The position numbers and the translations under genes were made by a program. From contig OZ007029.1 in assembly GCA_963931575.1 (NCBI GenBank), forward strand, positions 310,001 through 374,000: a DNA stretch of 64,000 bases. Reading direction: 5' to 3'. Source of the DNA: Gastranaerophilus sp944325835. GTDB taxonomy: Bacteria; Cyanobacteriota; Vampirovibrionia; Gastranaerophilales; Gastranaerophilaceae. Positions 7,349 to 14,695 of the stretch are shown one piece after another. Position 1 is the first letter of the stretch; each line of letters opens with the position of its first letter. A model generated the notes under the pieces. That model did not search any database. It was given only the letters and a program-made list of their open reading frames with translations, and was not told where the DNA came from.

Positions 7349-9463
7349 ATGATAAGAAGAGTCTTAATATCTGCGATGTGTCTGGGGGTATTTTCAACGG
7401 CGGCATTTGCCGGCTTTGGCGAACATTATGCTTTAGGGCAGGAATATTTGTCAAATTATCAGTTTTCGAGCGCCATTTTAGAGTTTCAGAATGCCCTGAA
7501 AATTAATTTTATGGATAATTCAGCCAGAATAGGGTTGGTTAATTCTTATCTGGCAAACGGCTCTTTTCTCGCGAATAAGAATAAGGATTATCAGGGCGCG
7601 GCCGATTGTTACAGAAGCGCTTTATTTTATCTTCTGTACTTTCCGACCGGCAACGCGACTAACCAGTCTAGTTCGGCGGTTGGTCAGGTTCGGAAAAATC
7701 TGGAAACCTGTCTTGATACAATTAAGTTCGACCGCTCTCCTGAAAATAGGTTTACAACTGCGAAGCAGCTAAGGGCGGAAGGAAAATTCGCGGCTGCAGG
7801 GTATGAATTTATGCAGTCGCTGGGTGATAGGGCTTATGTTAAAGACAGCTTTGAGCAGATGGGCGATTTGATGAAGCTTTTGCGCAACAATCCGAAATCT
7901 GTTGAATATTACAGAAAAGCGGTTGCGCTTGCGCCGGAGGATACTGATTTAAGGCTTTCTTATGCTAAAATGCTGGATTTGACCGGTAATGAGGATGAAG
8001 CGGTTAAGGAGTTTAATTTTGTTCTTTCGCGTGTTGAGGATGAGCCGGAAGTACTTTATTCTCTGGAGAGAATTTATAAGAAAAAGCTTGACCAGTCGCC
8101 ATCAGACGCGAATGTTACGACAAATTTAGGCGCAATTTTGCAGAAACAGGGTAAATTTGACGAGGCGCTTGCATATTATGCGAAAGCCGAACAGCTTGAC
8201 AAGACCAATGTAAATGCGCGGCTTAATGTCGGAACCCTTTATCAGCAGAAGAAGGATTATAAAAAGGCGCTTGAGGCGTACGATTCCATACTGTTAATTT
8301 ATCCTAAGAACGTTCAGGCGAACCTTTATAAAGCGCAGACACTTGAAGAAACCGGCAGAACGCAGGAGGCAATAAGTTTATATGAAAAAGTTCTTGCGCT
8401 GGATCCAAACAACAATATGGCAGGGTATCAGTTGAAAAATATTTTGCGCACAACTCTTTCTACACCGGAATTTGTTGATTATGTGAAGAAGCATTCTACA
8501 AGCGGCAAACCGGCAGATGAGCTTTATTTGTATGCACTTGATTTGCACAAGGAAAATAAGCTTGACGATGCAATAGCTATATATAAAGAAGTTATTGCAA
8601 TGTCGCCGAATGCGGAAGTTTACGTAAATCTTGCGATTGCATTGAGCCAGAAAAAGGATTATAACAATGCGGTTTCAATGTTGAAGATTGCCCAGGCAAA
8701 GTTCCCTGATAATGCGCAGGTTAAGGAAACACTTAATTCTATTTACGGCGAAGTTAATGATATTAAACTTACAAAAGCGTCTGAGTACTATAACGCCGGT
8801 CAGTATGAAGAGGCGTTGAAGATTTATTCCGGAATAACGCCGATGACAGAAGATATAATGCTGACGATTGCGACCTGCTGGCAAAATCTGGATAATACGC
8901 AGGAGGCTTTGAACGCGTATAAAAAAGCGTTTGAACTTAATCCAAACAGTGCGGATACGGCGTATTATATAGCAACGATTTTGATTGATAATGAAAATTC
9001 TAAAGAAGAAGGGATTCAATATCTGAATAAAGCGCTTGCGCTGGATCCGGATAATCAGGACGCAAAGCAGCTTCAGGCATATTTGAACGAGCAGGGAGAG
9101 ATGCAGAATCTAGAAACCGCAATGAACCTTTTTGAGCAGGAAAAATATGATGAAAGTCTTGCCCTGCTTGATACAATTATCGCAAAAAATCCACAGAACG
9201 CATACGCTCTTTACTACCGCGGAATGATTTATGACGCTAAGGAGAAATTTGCGGAAGCGATTAAAGATTACGAGCTTGCTGTTAAGTTAAATAACGAATT
9301 ATTTATAGTGAACTATCTTTTAGGGGTTGATTATGATACACTGAATAAGTCGCAGGAAGCGCTTAAGAATTACGAAGCGTTTCTGGCGAACTATCAGGAC
9401 GAGGATGATTTCAAAGCCTACGCCCGCAGTCGTGTAAAGGATATCAAAAGCGGTGCAGATTAG
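7349..9463 (+). CDS. Exported tetratricopeptide-repeat protein
   Basis: 704 residues. Start ATG 7349 chosen because it opens a clear Sec signal peptide (MIRRVLISAMCLGVFSTAAFA) after SD AAAGGGAG; the longer frame upstream runs through a terminator. The rest is a ladder of about 13-15 TPR units with the usual A/G-Y-P spacing (for example LNVGTLYQQKKDYKKALEAY and AYYIATILI-ENSKEEGIQYL). It probably works in the periplasm or outer membrane as a protein-protein scaffold, as in outer-membrane or type IV pilus assembly, but no partner is encoded next door. Its 3' end is tandemly duplicated past the stop (9467-9514), which supplies the ribosome site of the next gene. Confidence 0.9.
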   Translation: MIRRVLISAMCLGVFSTAAFAGFGEHYALGQEYLSNYQFSSAILEFQNALKINFMDNSARIGLVNSYLANGSFLANKNKDYQGAADCYRSALFYLLYFPTGNATNQSSSAVGQVRKNLETCLDTIKFDRSPENRFTTAKQLRAEGKFAAAGYEFMQSLGDRAYVKDSFEQMGDLMKLLRNNPKSVEYYRKAVALAPEDTDLRLSYAKMLDLTGNEDEAVKEFNFVLSRVEDEPEVLYSLERIYKKKLDQSPSDANVTTNLGAILQKQGKFDEALAYYAKAEQLDKTNVNARLNVGTLYQQKKDYKKALEAYDSILLIYPKNVQANLYKAQTLEETGRTQEAISLYEKVLALDPNNNMAGYQLKNILRTTLSTPEFVDYVKKHSTSGKPADELYLYALDLHKENKLDDAIAIYKEVIAMSPNAEVYVNLAIALSQKKDYNNAVSMLKIAQAKFPDNAQVKETLNSIYGEVNDIKLTKASEYYNAGQYEEALKIYSGITPMTEDIMLTIATCWQNLDNTQEALNAYKKAFELNPNSADTAYYIATILIDNENSKEEGIQYLNKALALDPDNQDAKQLQAYLNEQGEMQNLETAMNLFEQEKYDESLALLDTIIAKNPQNAYALYYRGMIYDAKEKFAEAIKDYELAVKLNNELFIVNYLLGVDYDTLNKSQEALKNYEAFLANYQDEDDFKAYARSRVKDIKSGAD

Positions 9464-9503
9464 AAAAAAGCCTACGCCCGCAGCCGTGTAAAGGATTTAA
9501 AGA

Positions 9504-10466
9504 GTGCACAATAAACAACTTGCCCCATTAATTTCAAGCCGAGTATCGCTGGCGCCTATGGCGGGAGTGACGGATTTAGTGCTGCGCGATCTGGTTAGAG
9601 AGTATTCAAAAACCTGCCTTATCACGACCGAGATGATAAGTTCGGAGCTTTTGAACCAGAAGAACAGGGAAACCGAAATGACGGATTTGCGGGAAAATCA
9701 TCATCCGATAGCGTTTCAGGTAAGCGGTCATAAGCCGGATTTGATAAGGAAATCGGCAGTAATGCTGTCGCCTTTGTGCGATATTTTTGATATAAATATG
9801 GGTTGTCCTGTGAAGAAGGTAGTAGGCGGAAATGACGGAAGTGCATTGATGAGAACCCCGGAGCTTGCTGCGGAACTGGTTAAAGCTGCAAAAGAGGGGA
9901 CGGAAAAGCCAGTTAGTGTTAAGTTTCGATTAGGGTTTACGGCCAGCGAGATGAACTTTGTTGAGTTCGGACAAAAAATGCAGGAAGCCGGCGCGGATTT
10001 TATAACTATCCACGGGCGCACGCGTTCCCAGATGTATAGCGGACAGGCTGACTGGAAAAGTATTCGCAGGTTGAAAGAAAATGTTGATATTCCGGTCTTT
10101 GCCAATGGTGATGTAGTATCAGTTGAAACCGCAATTCAGTGTCTTGAAGAAAGCGGCGCAGACGGGGTCGCAATCGGGCGTGGTGTTCTTGGTGATCCTT
10201 CTTTGATACACCGTGTTGAACATTATCTGCGCACGGGTGAAATTTTACCGGAGCCGACACTGGAAGAAAAGATTGATATTTTAATTCATCATTTGAAAAT
10301 GGAAGTAGAATTTCGCGGTGAGGATATTGGCGTGAAGTTTATGCGTAAGTTTTTCCCATATTATATTTCGAGGGTAAAAAACGCAGCAAAAATTCGCGCG
10401 GCAATAGTTCTTGAGGATAACGTGCAAAAAATTATAGAAACGCTGGAAGAACTAAAAATCCGTTAG
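9504..10466 (+). CDS. dus: tRNA-dihydrouridine synthase
   Basis: 320 residues; FMN enzyme reducing uridines in tRNA D-loops. Family marks in order: LAPMAGVTDLVLR (residues ~17-29, FMN binding), DINMGCPVKKVVGGNDGSALM with the catalytic Cys in the NMGCP motif (~98), KFRLGF, ITIHGRTRSQMYSGQADW, PVFANGDV and GADGVAIGRGVLGDP. It resembles the DusB branch. GTG start at 9504 is supported by SD AAAGGA 7 bp upstream, and that SD lies in the duplicated 3' end of the TPR gene. Ends 3 bp before the convergent higA stop. Confidence 0.94.
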   Translation: MHNKQLAPLISSRVSLAPMAGVTDLVLRDLVREYSKTCLITTEMISSELLNQKNRETEMTDLRENHHPIAFQVSGHKPDLIRKSAVMLSPLCDIFDINMGCPVKKVVGGNDGSALMRTPELAAELVKAAKEGTEKPVSVKFRLGFTASEMNFVEFGQKMQEAGADFITIHGRTRSQMYSGQADWKSIRRLKENVDIPVFANGDVVSVETAIQCLEESGADGVAIGRGVLGDPSLIHRVEHYLRTGEILPEPTLEEKIDILIHHLKMEVEFRGEDIGVKFMRKFFPYYISRVKNAAKIRAAIVLEDNVQKIIETLEELKIR

Positions 10467-10468
10467 AA

Positions 10469-10753
10469 CTACAGTGCAATGACTTCAACATTATCGAGGT
10501 TAACGCGTTGTCTGGCATGCCAGAGATCGTACTGTGTTTGTAGATCAATCCAAAATTTTGCAGGAACTTTGAACGCTTTTTCAAGTTTTAGAGCCATTTC
10601 TGCGCTTATACCGGAATGTTTATTTAAGAGTTCGGATGCAGTATTTCTGGAAACGCCTATCTTTAGTGCAAACGCAGATACAGAAAGGTTATACGCAGGT
10701 AAATAGTCCTCTTTTAATATTTCTCCGGGGTGAGCCGGGTTGTACATTTCCAT
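10469..10753 (-). CDS. higA: HigA-family antitoxin (XRE helix-turn-helix)
   Basis: 94 residues. NPAHPGEILKEDYL at the start and VSRNTASELLNKHSGIS in the recognition-helix region are hallmarks of the HigA/VapI antitoxin family, and KFWIDLQTQYDLWHAR is its usual C-terminal helix. It binds and neutralises HigB and represses the operon. SD AAAGGAG stands before ATG 10753, and the gene starts 15 bp after the higB stop: toxin-first order, typical for higBA. Confidence 0.93.
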   Translation of the reverse strand: MEMYNPAHPGEILKEDYLPAYNLSVSAFALKIGVSRNTASELLNKHSGISAEMALKLEKAFKVPAKFWIDLQTQYDLWHARQRVNLDNVEVIAL

Positions 10754-10767
10754 AATTATACTCCTTT

Positions 10768-11046
10768 CTAGTGGTAATCTTGGTAGTCAACAACATATAC
10801 ATCATTACATTTTTCATCGTATTCAAAAGTAATACGCCAATTTGCCTGAACTGTAACTGCCCAAAGTCCTTTTAGTTCTCCTTTGAGCGGGTGTAATTTA
10901 TAGACGGTTAATGGCTCTAAAGATTTCATTGTATTCAATGTTGATAGTATGCGTTTTAGCTTTTCTTTGTGAATAGCCTGAATTCCTTTTGTAGAGCCTG
11001 TAAGGAAGAAATTTTCCAAACCTTTATGTTTGAAAGATTGTATCAT
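10768..11046 (-). CDS. higB: HigB-family mRNA interferase toxin
   Basis: 92 residues, RelE/HigB superfamily, a ribosome-dependent mRNA endonuclease in described members. MIQSFKHKGLENFF at the start, then HPLKGELKGLWAVTVQANWRI and FEYDEKCNDVYVVDYQDYH at the end match HigB closely, including the W-R-I strand and the C-terminal D-Y-H. The -10 hexamer TACAAT lies 6 bp before the ATG, so the mRNA should be leaderless. Partner antitoxin directly downstream. Confidence 0.93.
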   Translation of the reverse strand: MIQSFKHKGLENFFLTGSTKGIQAIHKEKLKRILSTLNTMKSLEPLTVYKLHPLKGELKGLWAVTVQANWRITFEYDEKCNDVYVVDYQDYH

Positions 11047-11052
11047 ATTTAT

Positions 11053-11081
11053 ATTGTAACCTGTAACCAGTCACCTGTCAA
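11053..11081 (-). promoter_or_regulatory. higBA promoter
   Basis: On the minus strand TTGACA (11081-11076), 17-bp spacer, TACAAT (11058-11053). The spacer carries repeated GGTTAC words (GGTTACAGGTTAC) that could be HigA operators. Predicted +1 is the A of the higB ATG. Confidence 0.75.
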
Positions 11082-11085
11082 GTGT

Positions 11086-11229
11086 TGCCCGGCGGCAAAA
11101 TATGTTTTGTAGTTGAAGGTGAGCAATGTGAATACTTAAAAATAGTTCTTGAGGATGATTTCAGAAAAATTTTAGGAACACTTAATGCTTTGAAAGATGC
11201 TTGTGGAACGTGCATCTTAGACCGAGCCT
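11086..11229 (+). pseudogene. Possible coding remnant without a start
   Basis: A 47-codon open frame (…GKICFVVEGEQCEYLKIVLEDD…) with no start codon or SD, ending TAA at 11229. The stretch KIVLEDDFRKILGTLNALK resembles the dus C-terminus (AIVLEDNVQKIIETLEELK), and 16 bases are identical. It may be an eroded duplicate or unrelated debris. Confidence 0.25.
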
Positions 11230-11285
11230 AATTCTTTTGGGTGAGTTCTTTAGAATTAGAAATCGACACATAAGTTAACAAACTA

Positions 11286-11315
11286 TTGACATAAATATTA
11301 ATTCTATGGTATAGT
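11286..11315 (+). promoter_or_regulatory. Promoter of first pilin-like gene
   Basis: Consensus TTGACA (11286-11291), 18-bp spacer, TATAGT (11310-11315). It leaves a 5' leader of about 73 nt before ATG 11395. Confidence 0.65.
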
Positions 11316-11394
11316 ATAAAAGACGGCGGAATGCCGGAATAGTTTGTATATTTGATTTAATGAAAGTTTGAAAAGAAAGACGAGGTATTTAACA

Positions 11395-12408
11395 ATGACA
11401 AAAAGATTCGCGTTTACTTTGGCGGAAGTCTTGATTGCTTTGGCAATTATTGGTGTCGTTGCGGCTATGACAATCCCTACGTTCATGGCAAATACTGCAG
11501 GTGCTCAATTCAGAACAGGTTTCAAAAAAGGTATAACTGTTTTGACTCAAGCTGCTTCTGCTAACTACGCAACTGAAGGTTATGACTTTAGCGGTACTAA
11601 CGGTGCTTATGGTGCTACTGATACAACAACTGCTCCTGGAGGAAACTACAGCACAAACGCTGTAACTACTGAAGATGGCAGAACTATTGGTTTTAATACA
11701 GAATCTGATGGCGACCTTGACACAACTGCTGACAGACACCCTGATACACCATCACTTTTCCACTTATTCCAAAACAACTTGAATATGAAAAACTCGGCTG
11801 AAGTTGCTAATTATGCGGTTATGCCTGTCGATGTAGCTTTGAATTGTTTGGATGCAACCGGTGGTGAAACAATTTCTGTTCCGGGTATGGCTGATGATCA
11901 AATCGGTGTTGCTCCTGTTGCTGCTGATGATGATATTACCCGTACAGCTGTTTCCGGTGCAGCTGATAGTATTCAGGTAGGCGGCGGACTTGCAAGATTG
12001 TGTAATGGTAGAGCTTTGGCTGATGATGGTACCGGCGGTATTAACCAGGGGTATATGTTCCAGCTTGAAGACGGTATGGTATTTACCTATGACCCTGCAC
12101 AAGCATATTGCTCAGAATCTAACCCTTGCTTTGGATACATTGACGTTAACGGTCCTACCGGTCCTAACCGTGTAATTGCTTGCTCGGAAGAAGGCGGTGC
12201 TGACGCGTGGATTCCAACTTATGGCAGAAACGCTGATGCTGGTACTTTATTAGCTGATTGTACTGTAGAAGCTAAAGATATTACAGATATTTATCCTGTA
12301 GTATTCTATGGTTCAACTGTAAAACCTGCTTCTATTGCTGCTAAATCAGTTCTTTATTCTAAAAAATCTAACCAAAGCGCAGCAGCAGCACCTCCAGCTG
12401 GGGGCTAA
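11395..12408 (+). CDS. Type IV pilin-like protein (prepilin N-terminus, large body)
   Basis: 337 residues. The N-terminus MTKRFA then FTLAEVLIALAIIGVVAAMTIP is a class-III-like prepilin signal: cleavage expected before F7, with Glu at mature position 5 and a ~20-residue hydrophobic helix. The body is Gly/Asn/Asp rich, with several Cys near LNCLDATGG, RLCNGR, AYCSESNPCFGY and DCTVEAKD that could form disulfides. It would be exported, processed by a prepilin peptidase and inserted in a type IV pilus or type II secretion pseudopilus. The tandem paralogue at 12520 keeps the same Cys positions and the motif NQGxMFxxxDGMVFTYDPAQAYC. No assembly genes are nearby. Confidence 0.9.
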   Translation: MTKRFAFTLAEVLIALAIIGVVAAMTIPTFMANTAGAQFRTGFKKGITVLTQAASANYATEGYDFSGTNGAYGATDTTTAPGGNYSTNAVTTEDGRTIGFNTESDGDLDTTADRHPDTPSLFHLFQNNLNMKNSAEVANYAVMPVDVALNCLDATGGETISVPGMADDQIGVAPVAADDDITRTAVSGAADSIQVGGGLARLCNGRALADDGTGGINQGYMFQLEDGMVFTYDPAQAYCSESNPCFGYIDVNGPTGPNRVIACSEEGGADAWIPTYGRNADAGTLLADCTVEAKDITDIYPVVFYGSTVKPASIAAKSVLYSKKSNQSAAAAPPAGG

Positions 12409-12440
12409 TATTAGCTTTTATTCGAAATCCGAAAATGGGG

Positions 12441-12470
12441 AAAGCGAGAGAGTTTATTCTCTCGCTTTTT
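12441..12470 (+). terminator. Rho-independent terminator between the pilin-like genes
   Basis: AAAGCGAGAGA/TTCTCTCGCTTT hairpin followed by T-run, 33 bp after the first pilin-like gene. Confidence 0.8.
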
Positions 12471-12519
12471 GATTTATTTTATGATATGGTGTTACAAAAG
12501 ATAAGGAATAGTTATTTAG

Positions 12520-13500
12520 ATGAACAAAAATACAGCTTTTACTCTTGCGGAAGTTCTTATCGCTCTTGCCATTATCGGTATTGTAGCGGCGTTAACTATT
12601 CCGGCACTTATGATTGATATGAAGGCAAGAGAATTCCGTGTCGCTCTTGAAAAAGGAATAAATTCTCTGGCGCGTGCGGCAACAGCCAATTACGGACTAG
12701 CGGGGTATGATTTTTCCGGTGCAAACGGTTATTATGGCGAAGTCGGTAATCCTAAAGCAGTTTATAGTACTGTCGGCGGAGCTAATGACGGCGCTGAAAT
12801 CTTTGGGTTTGATACTCCTTCTGTTCTTAATATCGGAACTCATTCGGATCTTTCACCTTATACAACGTCACTTTTTCATATCTGGCAGGATAATTTGAAC
12901 CTGAAATCATCTAAAGAAGTTGTTAATTACGCCGTTATGCCTGCTGATATTACATTGAATTGTGCGAGCAGACCGAAATATACAAAAGTTCAGTTAAAAA
13001 TCCCTGGTGCGCCTGAAGTTACCACTGCGACGATAAAACCGGATTTTGAAGCGCGTGAATACTGGACGCAAAGTGTTGTTCAAGGCTCCGGCGGTATTTA
13101 TCCAATGTGTGAGGGCAGAACGCTTGCGCAGGGTGGTATAAATCAGGGCAGAATGTTTATGATGACAGACGGCATGGTGTTTACGTACGATCCGGCACAG
13201 GCATATTGTCTGCATACAAACCCTTGCTATGGCTATCTTGATATTAACGGGCCGGAAGGTCCAAACCGTATGATTGCGTGTTCAGAAGGAGAGGACAGCT
13301 TTATAACCTCTTACAGTAGAAATGCACTGCCAGGGATGCTTCTGGGTAATTGTACTGTGAAATCAAAAGATGTGACGGATATTTATCCGGTTTTGTTTTA
13401 CGGTAATTCGGTAAAACCGGCGTCCTGGGCGGCGAAATCCGTGTTGTATTCATATAAAAATAACCAGACCGGCGCTGAAGGCGAACCCGTCGCTGAGTAG
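12520..13500 (+). CDS. Type IV pilin-like protein, tandem paralogue
   Basis: 326 residues, clearly a duplicate of the gene at 11395: same prepilin leader (MNKNTA then FTLAEVLIALAIIGIVAALTIP), same GYDFSGANG segment, same cysteine pattern (…CEGR…, AYCLHTNPCYGYLDINGPEGPNR, NCTVKSKDVTDIYPV) and the same ending KPASWAAKSVLYS. The middle has diverged, with different insertions. No strong SD is visible (ATTTAGATG), and a terminator separates it from the first copy, so it may depend on read-through or a weak own promoter. Function as above: pilus or pseudopilus subunit. Confidence 0.9.
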   Translation: MNKNTAFTLAEVLIALAIIGIVAALTIPALMIDMKAREFRVALEKGINSLARAATANYGLAGYDFSGANGYYGEVGNPKAVYSTVGGANDGAEIFGFDTPSVLNIGTHSDLSPYTTSLFHIWQDNLNLKSSKEVVNYAVMPADITLNCASRPKYTKVQLKIPGAPEVTTATIKPDFEAREYWTQSVVQGSGGIYPMCEGRTLAQGGINQGRMFMMTDGMVFTYDPAQAYCLHTNPCYGYLDINGPEGPNRMIACSEGEDSFITSYSRNALPGMLLGNCTVKSKDVTDIYPVLFYGNSVKPASWAAKSVLYSYKNNQTGAEGEPVAE

Positions 13501-13517
13501 ATTTTTAATATTTGTTG

Positions 13518-13523
13518 TATAAT
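13518..13523 (+). promoter_or_regulatory. -10 element of the small hydrophobic peptide transcript
   Basis: Perfect TATAAT (13518-13523) with an upstream T-rich -35 region that is not consensus. Predicted +1 near 13530, at or just before GGGTCAAGGCTTAGA, a sequence complementary to the 3' end of the same transcript. Confidence 0.55.
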
Positions 13524-13613
13524 AATAATTATGGGTCAAGGCTTAGACCTGTGATGCTCCCCCGCCCATACACGCATTTAACTAAGAAATCGGTGATGAA
13601 AGGGGGTGATAAT

Positions 13614-13700
13614 ATGGTTGAAATATTGGAAACAATAATAAAAGCCCTAGTAATACTAGAGCTTTTAGCTAAATTGATTTTAGCTATCTTCAACCTATAG
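13614..13700 (+). CDS. 28-aa hydrophobic peptide, candidate type I toxin
   Basis: Begins MVEILETIIKALVILE and ends AIFNL: one short amphipathic-to-hydrophobic helix, enough to span a membrane once. The SD AAAGGGGGTGAT is unusually strong for so short a gene. An upstream CCCCC-rich stretch (CTCCCCCGCCC, 13557-13567) can pair with the GGGGG of the SD. The 5' end of the expected RNA (GGGTCAAGGCTTAGA) is nearly complementary to its 3' end (TTAAGGGCTTGACCC). A TTGACA-17-AATAAT promoter points back at it from the other strand. These are the features of type I toxin mRNAs, and the peptide itself resembles small membrane toxins in length and composition, though no family is recognised. Confidence 0.6.
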   Translation: MVEILETIIKALVILELLAKLILAIFNL

Positions 13701-13702
13701 GG

Positions 13703-13751
13703 TACTAAGCAAGCTCTTAACAAGACTTCTCTAATATTGTTAAGGGCTTGA
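13703..13751 (+). promoter_or_regulatory. Long 3' hairpin of the toxin-like transcript
   Basis: CAAGC-TCTTAACAA pairs with TTGTTAAG(G)-GCTTG around the loop GACTTCTCTAATA, a stem of about 14 bp. It overlaps the sequence able to pair with the 5' end of the same RNA, so two alternative folds are possible. Confidence 0.55.
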
Positions 13752-13763
13752 CCCTATATTTAT

Positions 13764-13792
13764 ATTATTTACTATTTTATTTGGTTTGTCAA
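13764..13792 (-). promoter_or_regulatory. Antisense promoter facing the toxin-like gene
   Basis: Minus strand: TTGACA (13792-13787), 17-bp spacer, AATAAT (13769-13764); predicted +1 near 13757, so the RNA would begin close to GGGTCAAGCCC and run antisense through the hairpin and the peptide gene. The -35 overlaps the stop end of nagA, whose transcript runs in the same direction. Confidence 0.5.
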
Positions 13793-14694
13793 CCCTTCAC
13801 ACCGGAGATGTTGAATTCATTGTCGATTTCGATGAATGTTTCGGTTGTGAGGCCGTGGTATCGGTAAACGTTTTCTATAAATTGCGGTTTAAAGTACCCC
13901 TTTTCACCCAGAATTTTTATGATGTCAGGGAGTAATTTTGCGCTTCCGGCGATAGTACCGGATTTTGAGGTGGCGCGTTCTCCGTCATAAAAAACTTCTT
14001 CATCTGCGAAGTAAATTTCGCTCAAATTACTTCTGGCAAGCGGCAGGGCATCGCTTATCAGTATAATTTTGTCCTGCGGCTTTATGCGGAAAATGAGTTC
14101 CAGAATATCGTCTGAAAGGTGAAGTCCGTCGCCAATAAGTTCAATATAAACACCGTCGTCAATAAGTGCGGAAAGCGCGGTTTTTGTTTCGCGGTGGTTG
14201 ATTTCGCCCATAGCATTGAAAATGTGTGTGACGCCGTTGCATTTTGACAAATCTCCGCCGAGGCAGTGACCGGCCTGAACTTTTATGCCTTTTGCTCTCA
14301 GATAGTCGATTAAGCCCAGATCCAATTCCGGCGCGAGAGTTACAATTTTGATTATCTCATCTTCTAACCGTGCGAAATTTTCAGGGGTCGGCATTAGAAA
14401 ATGTTTTTCGTTATGAATTCCTTTTTTCTTAGGGTTAAGAAAAACACCTTCCAGATGAACGCCTAAAATCCGCGCCATTTTGGCGTCCTGTTTTTTTGCG
14501 GCATTTTTAATTACGGCGATTTGCGTTTGAAGGTTTTCTATTGTGTCGGTGACAAGGGTCGGGAAGATTCCGCCGACACCGAGGGTATAGATTTTCTGCG
14601 AAAGCGCAAGAACCTCATCAACGCTTGCGTTGTTGAAATCAACCCCGAAAGCGCCGTGAAAATGCTGTTCAATTATGGGCTTCACTTTTAGCAT
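13789..14694 (-). CDS. nagA: N-acetylglucosamine-6-phosphate deacetylase (N-terminally short)
   Basis: 301 residues from ATG 14694, which has SD GGAGG and starts 1 bp after the murE stop. Metal-dependent amidohydrolase removing acetyl from GlcNAc-6-P. Marks: EQHFHGAFGVDF (H-x-H-G metal motif right at residues ~10-15), HLEGVFLNPKKKG (metal Glu), AGHCLGGDLSKC, THIFNAMGEINHRE, IGDGLHLS and ISDALPLA (catalytic Asp). Normal NagA is about 380 residues with a small beta domain before H-x-H; here that N-terminal half of the beta domain is missing, and the protein starts directly on the barrel. It sits after murE in a wall-recycling context. Confidence 0.88.
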   Translation of the reverse strand: MLKVKPIIEQHFHGAFGVDFNNASVDEVLALSQKIYTLGVGGIFPTLVTDTIENLQTQIAVIKNAAKKQDAKMARILGVHLEGVFLNPKKKGIHNEKHFLMPTPENFARLEDEIIKIVTLAPELDLGLIDYLRAKGIKVQAGHCLGGDLSKCNGVTHIFNAMGEINHRETKTALSALIDDGVYIELIGDGLHLSDDILELIFRIKPQDKIILISDALPLARSNLSEIYFADEEVFYDGERATSKSGTIAGSAKLLPDIIKILGEKGYFKPQFIENVYRYHGLTTETFIEIDNEFNISGVKG

Positions 14695-14695
14695 A

